A stretch of DNA of 64,000 nucleotides from assembly GCF_001402915.1 (NCBI RefSeq), contig NZ_CP012945.1, forward strand, positions 4,379,501 to 4,443,500. The letters run 5' to 3'. Every line of letters begins with the position of its first letter. Positions within the stretch are counted from its first letter, which is position 1. The notes below the pieces were generated by a model that had not been told where the DNA came from, searched no databases, and saw only the letters and a program-made list of their open reading frames with translations. This document shows positions 18,238 through 27,151 of the stretch, in pieces. A program made the translations under genes and the position numbers. This DNA is from Devosia sp. A16. Lineage in GTDB: Bacteria; Pseudomonadota; Alphaproteobacteria; Rhizobiales; Devosiaceae.

Positions 18238-18501
18238 TCAGTCGGTTTTTTGCGCGGGTCGTCGGAGGCGTACGCCACGGCCGCCACTGTCGCTGCGGGC
18301 GTTATCGCCGATCAGTTCGACTCCGGCCTCGTTGAGCGCCTCGATCACGCGGGTGAGGGTTTCGACGATACCGCGCACCGTACCGTCACTTGCTTCCATG
18401 CGCTGGATAGTCGGCAACGACACCCCGGCCATGCCGGCCAGGGTCTTCTGGTCGATGCCGAGCAGAGCGCGGGCGGCCCGCAATTGGGCGGCGGTCATCA
18501 T
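18238..18501 (-). CDS. XRE-family helix-turn-helix regulator
   Basis: An 87-residue protein consisting almost only of an HTH_3 domain: MTAAQLRAARALLGIDQKTLAGMAGVSLPTIQRMEASDG covers helices 1-4, and the recognition helix is SLPTIQRME. A short LTRVIEALNEAGVELIGD segment and a basic tail follow. I place the start at the tandem ATG at 18501/18498; the open frame extends to 18564 but without family similarity. Its position just before the SulP gene suggests it regulates that permease and perhaps itself. No clear operator is visible in the 18502-18614 interval. Confidence 0.82.
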   Translation of the reverse strand: MMTAAQLRAARALLGIDQKTLAGMAGVSLPTIQRMEASDGTVRGIVETLTRVIEALNEAGVELIGDNARSDSGGRGVRLRRPAQKTD

Positions 18502-18614
18502 CGGTTTGCTAACGCCTGGACGTGCAAGTCTAGCGCAGAAGGCCAACGAACTGATGTTCTGCACATCATTGCTGCCATTTCTAGCAGCTTAGTCCGCTGC
18601 CGGGAAGCGCCCGG

Positions 18615-19250
18615 CTAGCGCGCTGCCCGGATCACGTAAGCGCTGAGGAAGGCGAGATAGATCGCTCCTGGCACCGCCAGGGCGCCCACTTGCCATTGGC
18701 CGTAGCAGAACGCCCCGATCGCCGCGCCCAGCAGCAGGGCCAGCCACACCAGCAGATGCTGCAGCCAGCGCAGCGGCGGCGCCTCGCCCCGGACGGCTCG
18801 CGCCAGGTCCTGGCCGACGGCAAACAACGTACCGGTAACGAACGTGGCGCCGAGCCGCGCCGCTCCACTCTGCGGCAGTACGGCGTTCTGGGCGCCGGCC
18901 GCGGTGGCGAGCGCCAGCATGGCCTGGGCGGCGGAAAAGCCGTTGGCGTGCAGCACCAGCGTCACCATCAGGCCGGCGATGACGATCGCCAGCACGCCGA
19001 TACGCCCCGCGCCCGGACCGCTGCCACCGACGAGACTGCCGAGGAAGCTGCCGACGACGAACATCACGATCAGGCCGGCAGGGAGCGCCAGGGCCGGGCC
19101 GAGGTGGGCAAGGCCTGCGCCGAGCTGCGTGGTGTTGCCGCTCATGAACGAGGTGTAGAAACCGCCCAGCTCGATAAAGCCGACGACGTCGATCATGCCG
19201 GCGGCGGCCGTCAGCAGCAGGCCCAGGCTGAGCTGCGAGGTGGGCGTCAC
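18615..19250 (-). CDS. DUF1275 (YoaK) family membrane protein
   Basis: About 211 residues, six hydrophobic helices. The family mark is a small-residue helix ending in D-x-x-GF followed by GGFYTSFMSGNTTQLG, matching the LGG-F...SGN motif of YoaK/DUF1275 proteins. The GTG at 19250 is the only reasonable start: it lies one base after the stop of the HIT gene and precedes the first membrane segment. The frame further upstream is the shadow of the HIT gene. Function is unknown; the family is an inner-membrane protein of possible transport role. Confidence 0.85.
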   Translation of the reverse strand: MTPTSQLSLGLLLTAAAGMIDVVGFIELGGFYTSFMSGNTTQLGAGLAHLGPALALPAGLIVMFVVGSFLGSLVGGSGPGAGRIGVLAIVIAGLMVTLVLHANGFSAAQAMLALATAAGAQNAVLPQSGAARLGATFVTGTLFAVGQDLARAVRGEAPPLRWLQHLLVWLALLLGAAIGAFCYGQWQVGALAVPGAIYLAFLSAYVIRAAR

Positions 19251-19251
19251 G

Positions 19252-19674
19252 TCAGGCGAGGGCGGCTGCGATGGCCTTGGCCTGCGCGGCGAGCTCGGCG
19301 TCATCCGCCTTGCCTTGGCCGTGGCGACCGAGCTCCACCCCCTCGTAGATGGGGATGACGTGGAAGTGCAGATGGAACACCGACTGCCCGGCTGGCGCTT
19401 CGTTGAACTGTACGACCCGGATGCCGTCCGGGTTGAGCGCCTTCTGGGCGGCCTTGGCCACCCGCTGGACCTGCGGCATGGTGCGGGCCAGCACGGTGGG
19501 GTCGGCATCCAGCAGGTTGCGCGACGCCGCCTTGGGGATGATCAGCACGTGGCCTTTCGACTGCGGGAAGATATCCATCATGACCAGCACATCGGCATCT
19601 TCGTAGACCTTGTGGGACGGGATCTCGCCCTTGATGATCTTCGAAAAGATGTTGCTCGGGTCGTAGGCAGTCAC
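19252..19674 (-). CDS. HIT family nucleotide-binding protein
   Basis: A 140-residue histidine-triad protein. NIFSKIIKGEIPSHKVYEDADVLVMMDI is the classic N-terminus of HinT-like proteins, and the triad HLHFHVIP (H-x-H-x-H) is at about residues 103-110. HinT proteins hydrolyse nucleoside phosphoramidates such as AMP-lysine. It starts with GTG at 19674, overlapping the stop of the glycosyltransferase gene (GTGA), and is followed directly by the DUF1275 gene, so the three minus-strand genes form one unit. Confidence 0.93.
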   Translation of the reverse strand: MTAYDPSNIFSKIIKGEIPSHKVYEDADVLVMMDIFPQSKGHVLIIPKAASRNLLDADPTVLARTMPQVQRVAKAAQKALNPDGIRVVQFNEAPAGQSVFHLHFHVIPIYEGVELGRHGQGKADDAELAAQAKAIAAALA

Positions 19675-20999
19675 GAGGCGGCTCCCATCACTTCGTCGGT
19701 ATCGTAAAGATTGCCCGGGTAGGTCTCGATCGTCTCTTCGACGATATCGGCGGCGAGCCCGGTCCCATCCTCCAGCACCAGCCGGTCGCGCAGCTCGGCT
19801 GCGGCGATCGCGAAAGTCGGATCGGATGACAGTTCTTCCAGCGCCGAGGCGAGGATGCTCGGGGTGAGCTTGCGCAGCCGGACCGGGGCAGGGCCACAGC
19901 CCAGCTCGTAGACGCGGCGGCCCCAGTACGGCTGATCGAAGAAGTGCGGGACCACGAAGGTCGGGCGGCCCGCATAGAGCCCGGCATAGGTAGTGCCGGC
20001 GCCACCATGGTGCACGAGCGCCTTCATCAGCGGGAACAGCTTGGTGTGGGGCGCCTTGTCGATGGCGTAGACGGTATCGGGCAGGTCTTCGGCCTTGATG
20101 CCGCCCCAGCCCTTGCCGACGACGGCGCGGCCGCCCCATTCCCTGAGAGCCTTGGTGATGATCTCGGTATTGCGCTGGGCGCCCCATGGCATCGAGCCGA
20201 AGCCCAGGTAGATCGGCGCTTCGCCGGCATCGAGGAATTTCCGGAACGCGGCATCCGGCTCCCAGCCGGTGATGTCGTCGAGACGCCAGAAGCCGGTGAC
20301 GGTCGTCGTTTCCGGCCAGTCGCCGGGACGCGGCGAGATCACCGGGGAATAGGCATGCAGCGCCGGGATCGGCTCGCCGCGCGCATTCTTGGAAAAGCCT
20401 GGGCGCTTGCGGCTCCTCAGCCCCAGCAGCTTGGCGCGCATGCGGTCGCGCGGGAAATCGTAGTAGCTCTGGTGCGCTGCCTGCACCACGTAGCTCAGCC
20501 GGTTGAACAGCGGATCGAGGCTTATGCGGTTGAACAGTGGCTCCGGCGGCGGGCCGTCGTAGCCGAAATACGGGAACTCGCCGGTGGGATTGATCGGCTG
20601 GAAGGCCGTCATGATTGCAGGGATGTCAAGCGCCTCGGCGACGTCGACGGCGAAGTTGGTGGTCTGATGGAAGATGATGGCGTCGACGTCCTGGGCCGTA
20701 GCCCACAGGTGCCGACAGGCCGTCTTCATGATCTTCTGGCCGTCGCGCAGCAGCTTTGGCGCATAGAGCAGCGAGTTCTTCGACATGACGTTGTCGAACT
20801 GGCTTTGCCGCATGAAGGCCTGGATGTCGCTGCCGAGCGTTGCGAATTCGACGCCGTGCCCGGTAACGAAGCCCTCGAAATCGTTGGTGGCGCAGAGCAC
20901 CACCGAGTGCCCGCGCTTCTTCAGCGCCAGCGCCAGCGCGACGAAGGGCTGCACGTCTCCCATCGTACCAATCGCAGCTATGGCGATGCGCTTGTTCAT
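19671..20999 (-). CDS. UDP-glycosyltransferase-like protein (GT1/GT28 type)
   Basis: A 442-residue GT-B glycosyltransferase. The N-terminal GTMGDVQPFVALALALKKRGH segment is the acceptor-domain glycine-rich loop of sterol- and rhamnolipid-type transferases. The C-terminal HHGGAGTTYAGLYAGRPTFVVPHFFDQPYWG (about residues 350-380) is the nucleotide-sugar motif with the conserved HHGGAGTT and D-Q. No signal peptide. The sugar and acceptor are unknown; lipids or small hydrophobic molecules are usual in this branch. The ATG at 20999 has no long leader in common with neighbours, and a 206-base gap lies upstream. Confidence 0.87.
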   Translation of the reverse strand: MNKRIAIAAIGTMGDVQPFVALALALKKRGHSVVLCATNDFEGFVTGHGVEFATLGSDIQAFMRQSQFDNVMSKNSLLYAPKLLRDGQKIMKTACRHLWATAQDVDAIIFHQTTNFAVDVAEALDIPAIMTAFQPINPTGEFPYFGYDGPPPEPLFNRISLDPLFNRLSYVVQAAHQSYYDFPRDRMRAKLLGLRSRKRPGFSKNARGEPIPALHAYSPVISPRPGDWPETTTVTGFWRLDDITGWEPDAAFRKFLDAGEAPIYLGFGSMPWGAQRNTEIITKALREWGGRAVVGKGWGGIKAEDLPDTVYAIDKAPHTKLFPLMKALVHHGGAGTTYAGLYAGRPTFVVPHFFDQPYWGRRVYELGCGPAPVRLRKLTPSILASALEELSSDPTFAIAAAELRDRLVLEDGTGLAADIVEETIETYPGNLYDTDEVMGAAS

Positions 21000-21155
21000 T
21001 CGGTCTCCAGGGCCTCGAAGGGAGGCGGCCGTCATATCCATCGAGAGTGTGGTCTGGCTGAGGCGGCAAAGTACCGCGCCAGACCCGCGCCCGTCCAGTG
21101 TGGTGCCTTCGAACCACAGTGCCGGCGGGCGCGCAACTCTCCCTGAGGGCATTCA

Positions 21156-21176
21156 GGAAAAGTTGCAGACTTTTCC
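21156..21176. repeat. Short perfect hairpin repeat
   Basis: GGAAAAGT and ACTTTTCC are separated by TGCAG, an 8-bp stem with a 5-base loop. It lies in the gap between the GNAT/DUF482 gene and the glycosyltransferase gene. Hairpins of this kind are scattered through many rhizobial genomes; only one copy is seen in this window. Confidence 0.45.
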
Positions 21177-21205
21177 GGTTCGAAGGCGCGACAGATCAAA
21201 AAACG

Positions 21206-22372
21206 CTAATGCGGATCCCCATGTCTGAACGGGGTGTAGCGTTCGAGCTGTTCCTGCTCGCGCGCCACCGAGGCGCGCTCCTGCGCGACGAACCGTGCAA
21301 CCGCGTCGCGCAGGCCCGGGTGGCCGATCCAGTGCACTGACCGGGTGGTGGCGGGCGCATAGCCGCGCGCCAGCTTGTGCTCGCCCTGCGCTCCGGCCTC
21401 GACCACCGGCAACTTGTGGGCGATCGCATAATCGATGGCCTGGTAGTAGCAGAGCTCGAAATGCAGGAACGGCACGTTACGGGTGGCGCCCCAATAGCGA
21501 CCGTAGAGCCGATCGTGGCCGATCATCGAAAAGGTGCCGGCGATCGGCTCCTCCCCGTCATAGGCGAACATCAGCAGCACGCGGTCGGCCATCGCCTCGC
21601 CGAGCAGCGAGAAGAAGCGGCGGTTGAGGTAGGGGCGGCCCCATTTACGGCTGCCGGTATCCTGGTAGAACTCGAAGAAGGCGTCCCACACCGCTTCCGT
21701 GAGGTCGGCTCCGGTAAGCCAGCGAACCGTCAGTCCGTCTGCTTCGAGGGCTTCGCGGCGCTCGCGACGGGTAACCTTGCGGTGACGCGACGACAGCGTG
21801 CCGAGGAAGTCCTCGAAGCTCGAAAACCCGTCATTGTGCCAGTGATACTGAGTATCGTGGCGCACCAGCCAGCCGGAGGCGCGAGCAAGCTCGGCTTCTG
21901 CCTCGCTGACGAAGGTGGCGTGCACCGAGGAGATGTTGTTGCGCGTGGCCAGCGTCTCGGCGGTGCGGATCAGGGCAGTGCGGCTGGCGTCGTCATTGGC
22001 GAGAAAGCGCGGGCCGGTGACCGGGGTAAACGGCACGGCGCATTGAAGCTTGGGGTAATAGTCCCCACCGGCGCGCTGGAATGCGTCCGCCCAGCCGTGG
22101 TCGAAGACATATTCGCCCTGCGAGTGCGATTTGAGGTAGAGCGGCATGGCGCCGACCGGCGTGCCGGCGGCATCGCTCAGCAACAGGTGCTGCGGTTGCC
22201 AGCCGGTTCGGTTGGCGGCCGAGCCCGACTGCTCGAGGGCGAGCAGGAACCGGTGATCGAGGAACGGGTTGTCGACCACTCCGTCGTGCGCAGGCGCCAG
22301 CCCGTTCCACACCTGCGCGGGGATCTCCGCGATGGAGCTGAGCACATCGGCGCTGAGCGTTCCGTCAGGCAC
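21206..22372 (-). CDS. GNAT-like acyltransferase, DUF482 / COG3146 family
   Basis: A 388-residue protein of the COG3146 family, often called peptidoglycan biosynthesis or GNAT-fold. Recognisable blocks are GAMPLYLKSHSQGEYVFDHGWADAFQRAGGDYYPKLQ (about 75-112), FEDFLGTLSSRHRKVTRRERREA (about 190-212), RPYLNRRFF and FSMIGHDRLYGRYWGA, then GAQGEHKLARGY near 335. It resembles FemA/FemB-type double-GNAT folds; the acceptor is unknown. It begins with GTG at 22372, eight bases inside the end of the GDPD gene. Confidence 0.85.
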   Translation of the reverse strand: MPDGTLSADVLSSIAEIPAQVWNGLAPAHDGVVDNPFLDHRFLLALEQSGSAANRTGWQPQHLLLSDAAGTPVGAMPLYLKSHSQGEYVFDHGWADAFQRAGGDYYPKLQCAVPFTPVTGPRFLANDDASRTALIRTAETLATRNNISSVHATFVSEAEAELARASGWLVRHDTQYHWHNDGFSSFEDFLGTLSSRHRKVTRRERREALEADGLTVRWLTGADLTEAVWDAFFEFYQDTGSRKWGRPYLNRRFFSLLGEAMADRVLLMFAYDGEEPIAGTFSMIGHDRLYGRYWGATRNVPFLHFELCYYQAIDYAIAHKLPVVEAGAQGEHKLARGYAPATTRSVHWIGHPGLRDAVARFVAQERASVAREQEQLERYTPFRHGDPH

Positions 22373-23126
22373 TTGGTGGATCGAACCCCTCGAATACGAT
22401 CTGGTCGGCCTTGCCGAGCACGGCCAGCGCCGCTGCCGGCGATTTGATGGTCCAGGCGGTCACCGGCATGCCGAACGAGCGGAACAGTCTTACCGCCGGC
22501 AGGTCGAGCGACTTGTCCCGGCAGGAGATGAAGTCGAAACGGCTGAGCGGCCAGTGCAGCAGGTGGCGCAGCGCGAACTTGGTGGCGTCGCTGAGCTGCT
22601 GATCCCATTCCGGCTCGTCATAGGCATAGGTGACGATGCCGACGGGCATCGTGGCGCCGCGCTTTTTCACCTCGATGATCAGCTTGGGATCGAAGGATTC
22701 GAGTGTGACCGGACCGCGATAGCCCTTGAGCGCATCCATCACCGTCTGCGCCAGCACTTCGGTCGCCGCCTGGTTCGGCTGCTGCTTCAGTTCGATCTGC
22801 AGCAGCACCCGGCCGCTGACCTGGGCGAGAAACGCATCGAACCGCTGCGGCGTGTCGCCAGCGGCGCTGTCGAGCAGGGTGTAGCTCGAAAGCTCTGCCA
22901 TGGTCCGCGCTCCGACCGGACCGCTCACGCCGGTCAGGCGATCGAGATCGTCGTCGTGGAAGATCATCGGGATGCCGTCGCGGCTGAGCTGCACATCGCA
23001 TTCGATGGCATAGCCGGCTTCGATCGCTGCCGCGAAGGCGCTCGCGCTGTTTTCGATGACGCCACGCCCGCGGTCATGCAGACCGCGGTGGGCAATGGGA
23101 CGGTCGAAGTTGGGTTTGGCGCACAT
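22365..23126 (-). CDS. Glycerophosphodiester phosphodiesterase
   Basis: A 253-residue cytoplasmic GDPD of TIM-barrel fold. Catalytic features are AHRGLHDRG (HRG with the general-base His, about residues 12-20), ENS metal ligand, ECDVQLSRDG and FHDDDLDRLT (E-x-D and H-D motifs, about 42-63), and LQIELKQ for the third Glu. It splits glycerophosphodiesters from phospholipid breakdown to glycerol 3-phosphate and alcohol. There is no signal peptide. It overlaps the next gene by eight bases and lies 77 bases after ridA. Confidence 0.93.
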   Translation of the reverse strand: MCAKPNFDRPIAHRGLHDRGRGVIENSASAFAAAIEAGYAIECDVQLSRDGIPMIFHDDDLDRLTGVSGPVGARTMAELSSYTLLDSAAGDTPQRFDAFLAQVSGRVLLQIELKQQPNQAATEVLAQTVMDALKGYRGPVTLESFDPKLIIEVKKRGATMPVGIVTYAYDEPEWDQQLSDATKFALRHLLHWPLSRFDFISCRDKSLDLPAVRLFRSFGMPVTAWTIKSPAAALAVLGKADQIVFEGFDPPSA

Positions 23127-23202
23127 GCTGTCAGGCCGTCATATGGGAGTTAGGGCGCCCGGGCGCTAGCACCCCCGCATGACACTTTCGCGTCGCCCTC
23201 GC

Positions 23203-23667
23203 TCAGTCCTCGACTTCGATGATGCCTTCGACCTCGACCGCCGCGCCAAGCGGCAGAGCAGCCATGCCGACGGCGGAGCGGGCATGCTTGCCCTTGTCGC
23301 CCAGCACACCGACGATAAGGTTCGAGGCGCCGTTGGCGACGAGGTGGTGCTCGGCGAATTCCGGGGTAGAGGCGACGAATACGGTGAGCTTCAGCACCCG
23401 CTTGACCTTGGAGAGGTCGACGCCCGCGCTGTGGACGATCTGGCTGAGAAAATTGACGGCGGCAAGCTCGGCGGCATTGCCGCCCTGGACGACGTTCATG
23501 GTGTCGCCCAGGAGCCCGGTGACCACGCCGTCGGCGCCCGATGAGATCTGTCCCGACACATAGACGATGTTGCCCGTGCGGGTGATCGGCACATAGGTCG
23601 CGACCGGCGCTTTCGGCTGCGGCAGCTCGTAGCCGTATTCGCGGAGCTTATCGAGGGGGCTGGTCAT
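23203..23667 (-). CDS. RidA family protein
   Basis: A 154-residue YjgF/YER057c/UK114 protein. GNIVYVSGQISSGADG (about 31-46) and VLKLTVFVASTPEFAEHH (about 90-107) are family blocks, and LPLGAAVEVEGIIEVED ends it. It belongs to the slightly longer group, which lacks the RidA-core Arg in an obvious place, so imine deaminase activity is uncertain. The ATG at 23667 is 20 bases inside the end of the DinB gene, an unusual overlap that suggests co-transcription. Confidence 0.88.
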   Translation of the reverse strand: MTSPLDKLREYGYELPQPKAPVATYVPITRTGNIVYVSGQISSGADGVVTGLLGDTMNVVQGGNAAELAAVNFLSQIVHSAGVDLSKVKRVLKLTVFVASTPEFAEHHLVANGASNLIVGVLGDKGKHARSAVGMAALPLGAAVEVEGIIEVED

Positions 23668-24976
23668 CCTGGTTCTCTTCGTCTTTGTCTGCGTTGCGGG
23701 CGGCGCGAGCCTTCACCCGGTCATATAGCTTGCCACGGATCACCGCGTCCCGTCCGAAGCGATCGCGTACACGATCAATGGCGCGTTCGGCAGCCGCCCG
23801 CCGGGCGATTCCTGGCTCGATCAGGTCGACCGGATCGACCCCGTCCGCCTCCGAGATGCCGCTCACTCCAATGCCGATCAGGCGGAATGCCGTCCCGTCG
23901 ATCTCGCGAGCGAGAAGCTGCACGCCGGTTTCGTAGAGTACGTTGGCAAGCTGTGTCGGGATCATCAATTGCCGAGCCCGCGTGCGCAAGCGAAAACCTG
24001 CCGACTTGAGCTTGAGCGTCACGGTGTCGCCCAGGATCGCCTTGGCCTTGAGCCGCTCCGAAAGGCGCTCGCACAGCGCCAGGAGTTCGGTGGAGAGCTC
24101 CTCGAAGGTCCTGAGATCGCTGTTGAAGGTGGTCTCGGCGGAGACGGTCTTCATCTGGTCGTCGGTCGAGATGGCGCGGGCATCCTCGCCGCGTGCCAGT
24201 CGGGCCAGTCGGGCGCCGGAATCGCCATATCGGCGCATCAATTGTTCGGGGGGCGTCGCCTGCAACTGTCCGATGGTTTCGAAACCATCCTTGCGCAGTG
24301 TCTCGGCGAACACCTTGCCAACGCCGTAGATCAGCGTCACCGGCTGCGGCGCCAGGAAGCCGATGGTCTCGGCTTTGCCGATCACCGCGTAGCCGCGCGG
24401 TTTGTCGAGGTCGGAGGCGACCTTGGCGAGGAACTTGTTGTGGCTGAGCCCGATGGAGATGGTGACGCCGATCTCCTGTTCGACGCGTCTCGCGAAGCGG
24501 GCGAGCACCACTGCCGGCTTGGCCTTGTGCAGCGCCTCGGTGCCGGTGAGATCGAGGAAGGCCTCGTCGATCGACAGCGGCTCGACGAGTGGAGTCAACT
24601 GGTCCATCAGCGTGCGGATCTGGCGGCTCACGACGACATACTTCGCCATGTTGGGCGGAATGATCACCGCATGCGGGCAAAGCTCCTTGGCCCGGAACAT
24701 CGGCATGGCGGAGCGCACGCCATACTGCCGGGCGATGTAGCAGCAGGTGGAGACGACGCCGCGGACGCCGCCGCCGATGATCAGCGGCTTGTCCACGAGG
24801 CTCGGGTCGTCGCGCTTCTCGATCGAGGCGTAGAAGGCGTCGCAGTCGACATGCGCGATGCTCAGTGCGCCGAGCTCTTCATGTGCCTTGATTCTGGGCG
24901 ATCCGCAGGCGCGGCAGCGGGTCGGGGCCTCGAGGGCCTCCACCGTCGCCGAACAGTCGCGGCAGATCGCCAGCAT
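23648..24976 (-). CDS. dinB: DNA polymerase IV with N-terminal zinc ribbon
   Basis: A 442-residue Y-family polymerase for error-prone bypass of lesions. An N-terminal zinc ribbon (C5-x2-C8 ... C21-x2-C24) precedes the polymerase: D44 in HVDCDAFYASIE and D137-E138 in SIDEAFLD supply the metal-binding carboxylates. A steric-gate aromatic is at DAFYA. The helix-hairpin region (ITLIYGVGKVFAETL) and the little finger follow. The tail is charged and no obvious clamp-binding motif is seen. It shares the minus strand with DUF3572 (upstream, three bases away) and ridA (overlapping). I see no clear LexA box upstream. Confidence 0.94.
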   Translation of the reverse strand: MLAICRDCSATVEALEAPTRCRACGSPRIKAHEELGALSIAHVDCDAFYASIEKRDDPSLVDKPLIIGGGVRGVVSTCCYIARQYGVRSAMPMFRAKELCPHAVIIPPNMAKYVVVSRQIRTLMDQLTPLVEPLSIDEAFLDLTGTEALHKAKPAVVLARFARRVEQEIGVTISIGLSHNKFLAKVASDLDKPRGYAVIGKAETIGFLAPQPVTLIYGVGKVFAETLRKDGFETIGQLQATPPEQLMRRYGDSGARLARLARGEDARAISTDDQMKTVSAETTFNSDLRTFEELSTELLALCERLSERLKAKAILGDTVTLKLKSAGFRLRTRARQLMIPTQLANVLYETGVQLLAREIDGTAFRLIGIGVSGISEADGVDPVDLIEPGIARRAAAERAIDRVRDRFGRDAVIRGKLYDRVKARAARNADKDEENQDDQPPR

Positions 24977-24979
24977 CGG

Positions 24980-25252
24980 TCATCCCGCCGGATTGAGCTT
25001 GGCCCAGACGCGCATGAAGTCGTCCGGCTTGAAGCCGCCATTGGCGCACAGCGCCAGCAGCAGCGCCTCGTTGGCGGCGAAATAGTCGATCAGCCCGCGA
25101 TCGAGCCCGTCGCCCCCCACCGCCTGGCGCAGCGCGTCGGGGGAATAGCCGGTCAGGCTCATGAATTCGGCGAGTTGCGCCGGGTTCTCGGCCAGATGGT
25201 GGAGGCAGAGATCGCCAAGTGCGCGGGAGGTCAGTTCGAGGGTTTTCGGCAA
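24980..25252 (-). CDS. DUF3572 domain protein
   Basis: A 90-residue helical protein. The pattern [34 protein letters not shown] and the ending [27 protein letters not shown] match DUF3572, which in alphaproteobacteria often lies between divK and dinB, as here. Function is unknown. No ATG fits; a TTG at 25252 is the likely start. It is divergent from divK, the intervening 97 bases being shared. Confidence 0.82.
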   Translation of the reverse strand: MPKTLELTSRALGDLCLHHLAENPAQLAEFMSLTGYSPDALRQAVGGDGLDRGLIDYFAANEALLLALCANGGFKPDDFMRVWAKLNPAG

Positions 25253-25349
25253 GGGCAGGGGCTCGGGTGGTAATCGATTGATGTTACCCCGAACTTCGGG
25301 CAGAACACGAGGGCCTGCCAGCCCCGTTCAGGGTGGATTTGAGTCCCGT

Positions 25350-25724
25350 ATGCCCAAGACCGTCATGATCGTCGAAGACAATGAGCTCAACATGAAGCTC
25401 TTCAACGATCTGCTTGAATCGCGTGGATATTCCATCATCCAGACCCGCAACGGCCTGGAAGCGCTGGATCTTGCGCGCGCCCACCACCCGGATCTGATCC
25501 TGATGGACATCCAGTTGCCTGAAGTCTCGGGGCTGGTGGTCACCAAATGGCTCAAGGAAGACGACGAGCTGGCGTCGATTCCGGTCATCGCCGTGACGGC
25601 CTTCGCCATGAAGGGCGACGAAGAGCGAATCCTGCAGGGCGGCTGCGAGGGATACATCTCCAAACCCATCTCCGTGCCTCACTTTTTGGAAACCATTGCC
25701 CGCTACATTGGACCTGCCGACTAG
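25350..25724 (+). CDS. divK: Single-domain response regulator DivK
   Basis: A 124-residue receiver protein without output domain. The acidic pair is at VEDNE (D9), phosphoacceptor D53 in [11 protein letters not shown] in AVTAFAM and K105 in YISKPIS. High similarity in layout to DivK and the adjacency to pleD make the call firm. DivK relays phosphate from DivJ/PleC kinases and, through DivL, lowers CtrA activity. A GAGTC (GANTC) site lies at 25341-25345, just before the ATG. pleD begins 56 bases on, so the genes form an operon. Confidence 0.95.
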   Translation: MPKTVMIVEDNELNMKLFNDLLESRGYSIIQTRNGLEALDLARAHHPDLILMDIQLPEVSGLVVTKWLKEDDELASIPVIAVTAFAMKGDEERILQGGCEGYISKPISVPHFLETIARYIGPAD

Positions 25725-25780
25725 GCGCTGCCTGGGCTGGCATTCGGGCAGATTTCCTCAAATCGCGGGGCCTGAGGTCT

Positions 25781-27151
25781 TTGACGGCGCGGGTGCTGAT
25801 CGTCGACGATATTCCAACCAATGTCCGCCTGCTCGAGGCGCGGCTTTCGGCTGAGTATTTCGACGTCGTTACGGCCGCCTCCGGCAAGGACGCGCTGGCG
25901 ATCTGCGCCGAGGGCGAGATCGACATCATTCTGCTCGATGTGATGATGCCGGAGATGGATGGCTTCGAGGTGTGTGCGCGGCTCAAGGCCGATCGCCGGA
26001 CCAGCCATATCCCGGTGCTGATGGTAACCGCACTCGACCAGCCTTCGGATCGGGTGCGCGGCCTCGAGGCCGGCGCCGACGATTTCCTGACCAAGCCGGT
26101 GGACGACGTCCAATTGATGGCGCGGGTAAAGAGCCTGGTACGCCTCAAGGCGCTGACCGACGAGTTGCGCGCCCGGGCGCGCACCGGCCAGGAGATCGCC
26201 ATCGAGGACGCCATGCGCGCGGTGGACTCCATCGACCACGATGATGGCCGGATTCTTCTCGTCGATCCCGATCTTCGGCATGCCGAGCGCATCCGCGGCT
26301 ACCTCGAGGCACATAACCGGGTCGACGTCCTGGCTAATCCGGCCGACGCCGTGCTGGCGGTGAGCGGCGGCGACTACGAACTGGCGCTCGTCTCGATGGC
26401 CATTGGCGATTTCGATCCTTTGCGGGTCTGCTCCCAGATGCGGACGGCCGAGCAGACGCGCACCCTGCCGATCATTCTGATCGCCGAAGAGGACGACCGG
26501 CCGCGTGTGGTTCGCGGGCTCGACCTCGGGGTCAACGACTTCATCATGCGGCCGGTCGAACGCAACGAACTGATGGCACGGGTGCGGACCCAGATTCGCC
26601 GCCAGCGTTACGCCGTGGAGCTGCGCCAGAGCGTCAACAACACGCTGGCCCTGGCGGTAACCGACGAACTGACCGGCCTCTACAACCGCCGATACTTCGA
26701 GCGGCATCTGTCGATCCTCCTGCAGAAAGCGCAGCAGCAGGACCGCGACATGGCTGTGATGCTGATCGACATGGACTACTTCAAGGACGTCAACGACACC
26801 CATGGCCACGATACCGGCGATGCCGTGCTGCGGGAGTTCGCCGATCGGCTGCGCCGCAACATCCGCGGCGTCGATCTCGCCTGCCGATTCGGCGGCGAGG
26901 AGTTCGTCGTGCTGATGCCCGATACCGACTCACGCCAGGCACAGGGCGTCGCCGAGCGGGTCCGGGGCGCCGTGGCGGAGAAGGGCTTCGACGCCGGCAA
27001 CGGGCGGCCTTTGTCGGTCACCGTGTCGATCGGCATGGCCCTCAACGAGCACCACGCCGACACCCCGGAACTCCTGCTGAAGCGGGCCGATGTGGCGCTT
27101 TACCGGGCCAAACGAGAAGGGCGCAACCGGGTCGTTGTCGACGCCGCCTAG
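25781..27151 (+). CDS. pleD: Diguanylate cyclase response regulator PleD
   Basis: A 456-residue protein of REC1-REC2-GGDEF form. REC1 has VDD at 8-10 and phosphoacceptor D in IILLDVMMPEMDG. REC2 (about 150-270) lacks a clear phosphoacceptor, as in Caulobacter PleD, and serves as dimer adaptor. The cyclase has FGGEEF near 374-379, preceded by RGVD, the RxxD inhibitory site for c-di-GMP. No ATG or GTG fits: translation must start at TTG 25781, after GAGG, giving MTARVLIVDD. It makes c-di-GMP at the pole in the swarmer-to-stalked type transition, together with DivK. Confidence 0.95.
   Translation: MTARVLIVDDIPTNVRLLEARLSAEYFDVVTAASGKDALAICAEGEIDIILLDVMMPEMDGFEVCARLKADRRTSHIPVLMVTALDQPSDRVRGLEAGADDFLTKPVDDVQLMARVKSLVRLKALTDELRARARTGQEIAIEDAMRAVDSIDHDDGRILLVDPDLRHAERIRGYLEAHNRVDVLANPADAVLAVSGGDYELALVSMAIGDFDPLRVCSQMRTAEQTRTLPIILIAEEDDRPRVVRGLDLGVNDFIMRPVERNELMARVRTQIRRQRYAVELRQSVNNTLALAVTDELTGLYNRRYFERHLSILLQKAQQQDRDMAVMLIDMDYFKDVNDTHGHDTGDAVLREFADRLRRNIRGVDLACRFGGEEFVVLMPDTDSRQAQGVAERVRGAVAEKGFDAGNGRPLSVTVSIGMALNEHHADTPELLLKRADVALYRAKREGRNRVVVDAA

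Noticed and set aside
25291-25306. GAAC-N8-GAAC between DUF3572 and divK, looking like a LexA box for dinB
   Set aside because: The alphaproteobacterial site needs N7 (GTTC-N7-GTTC or its complement); the spacing here is eight, so I do not call an SOS box.
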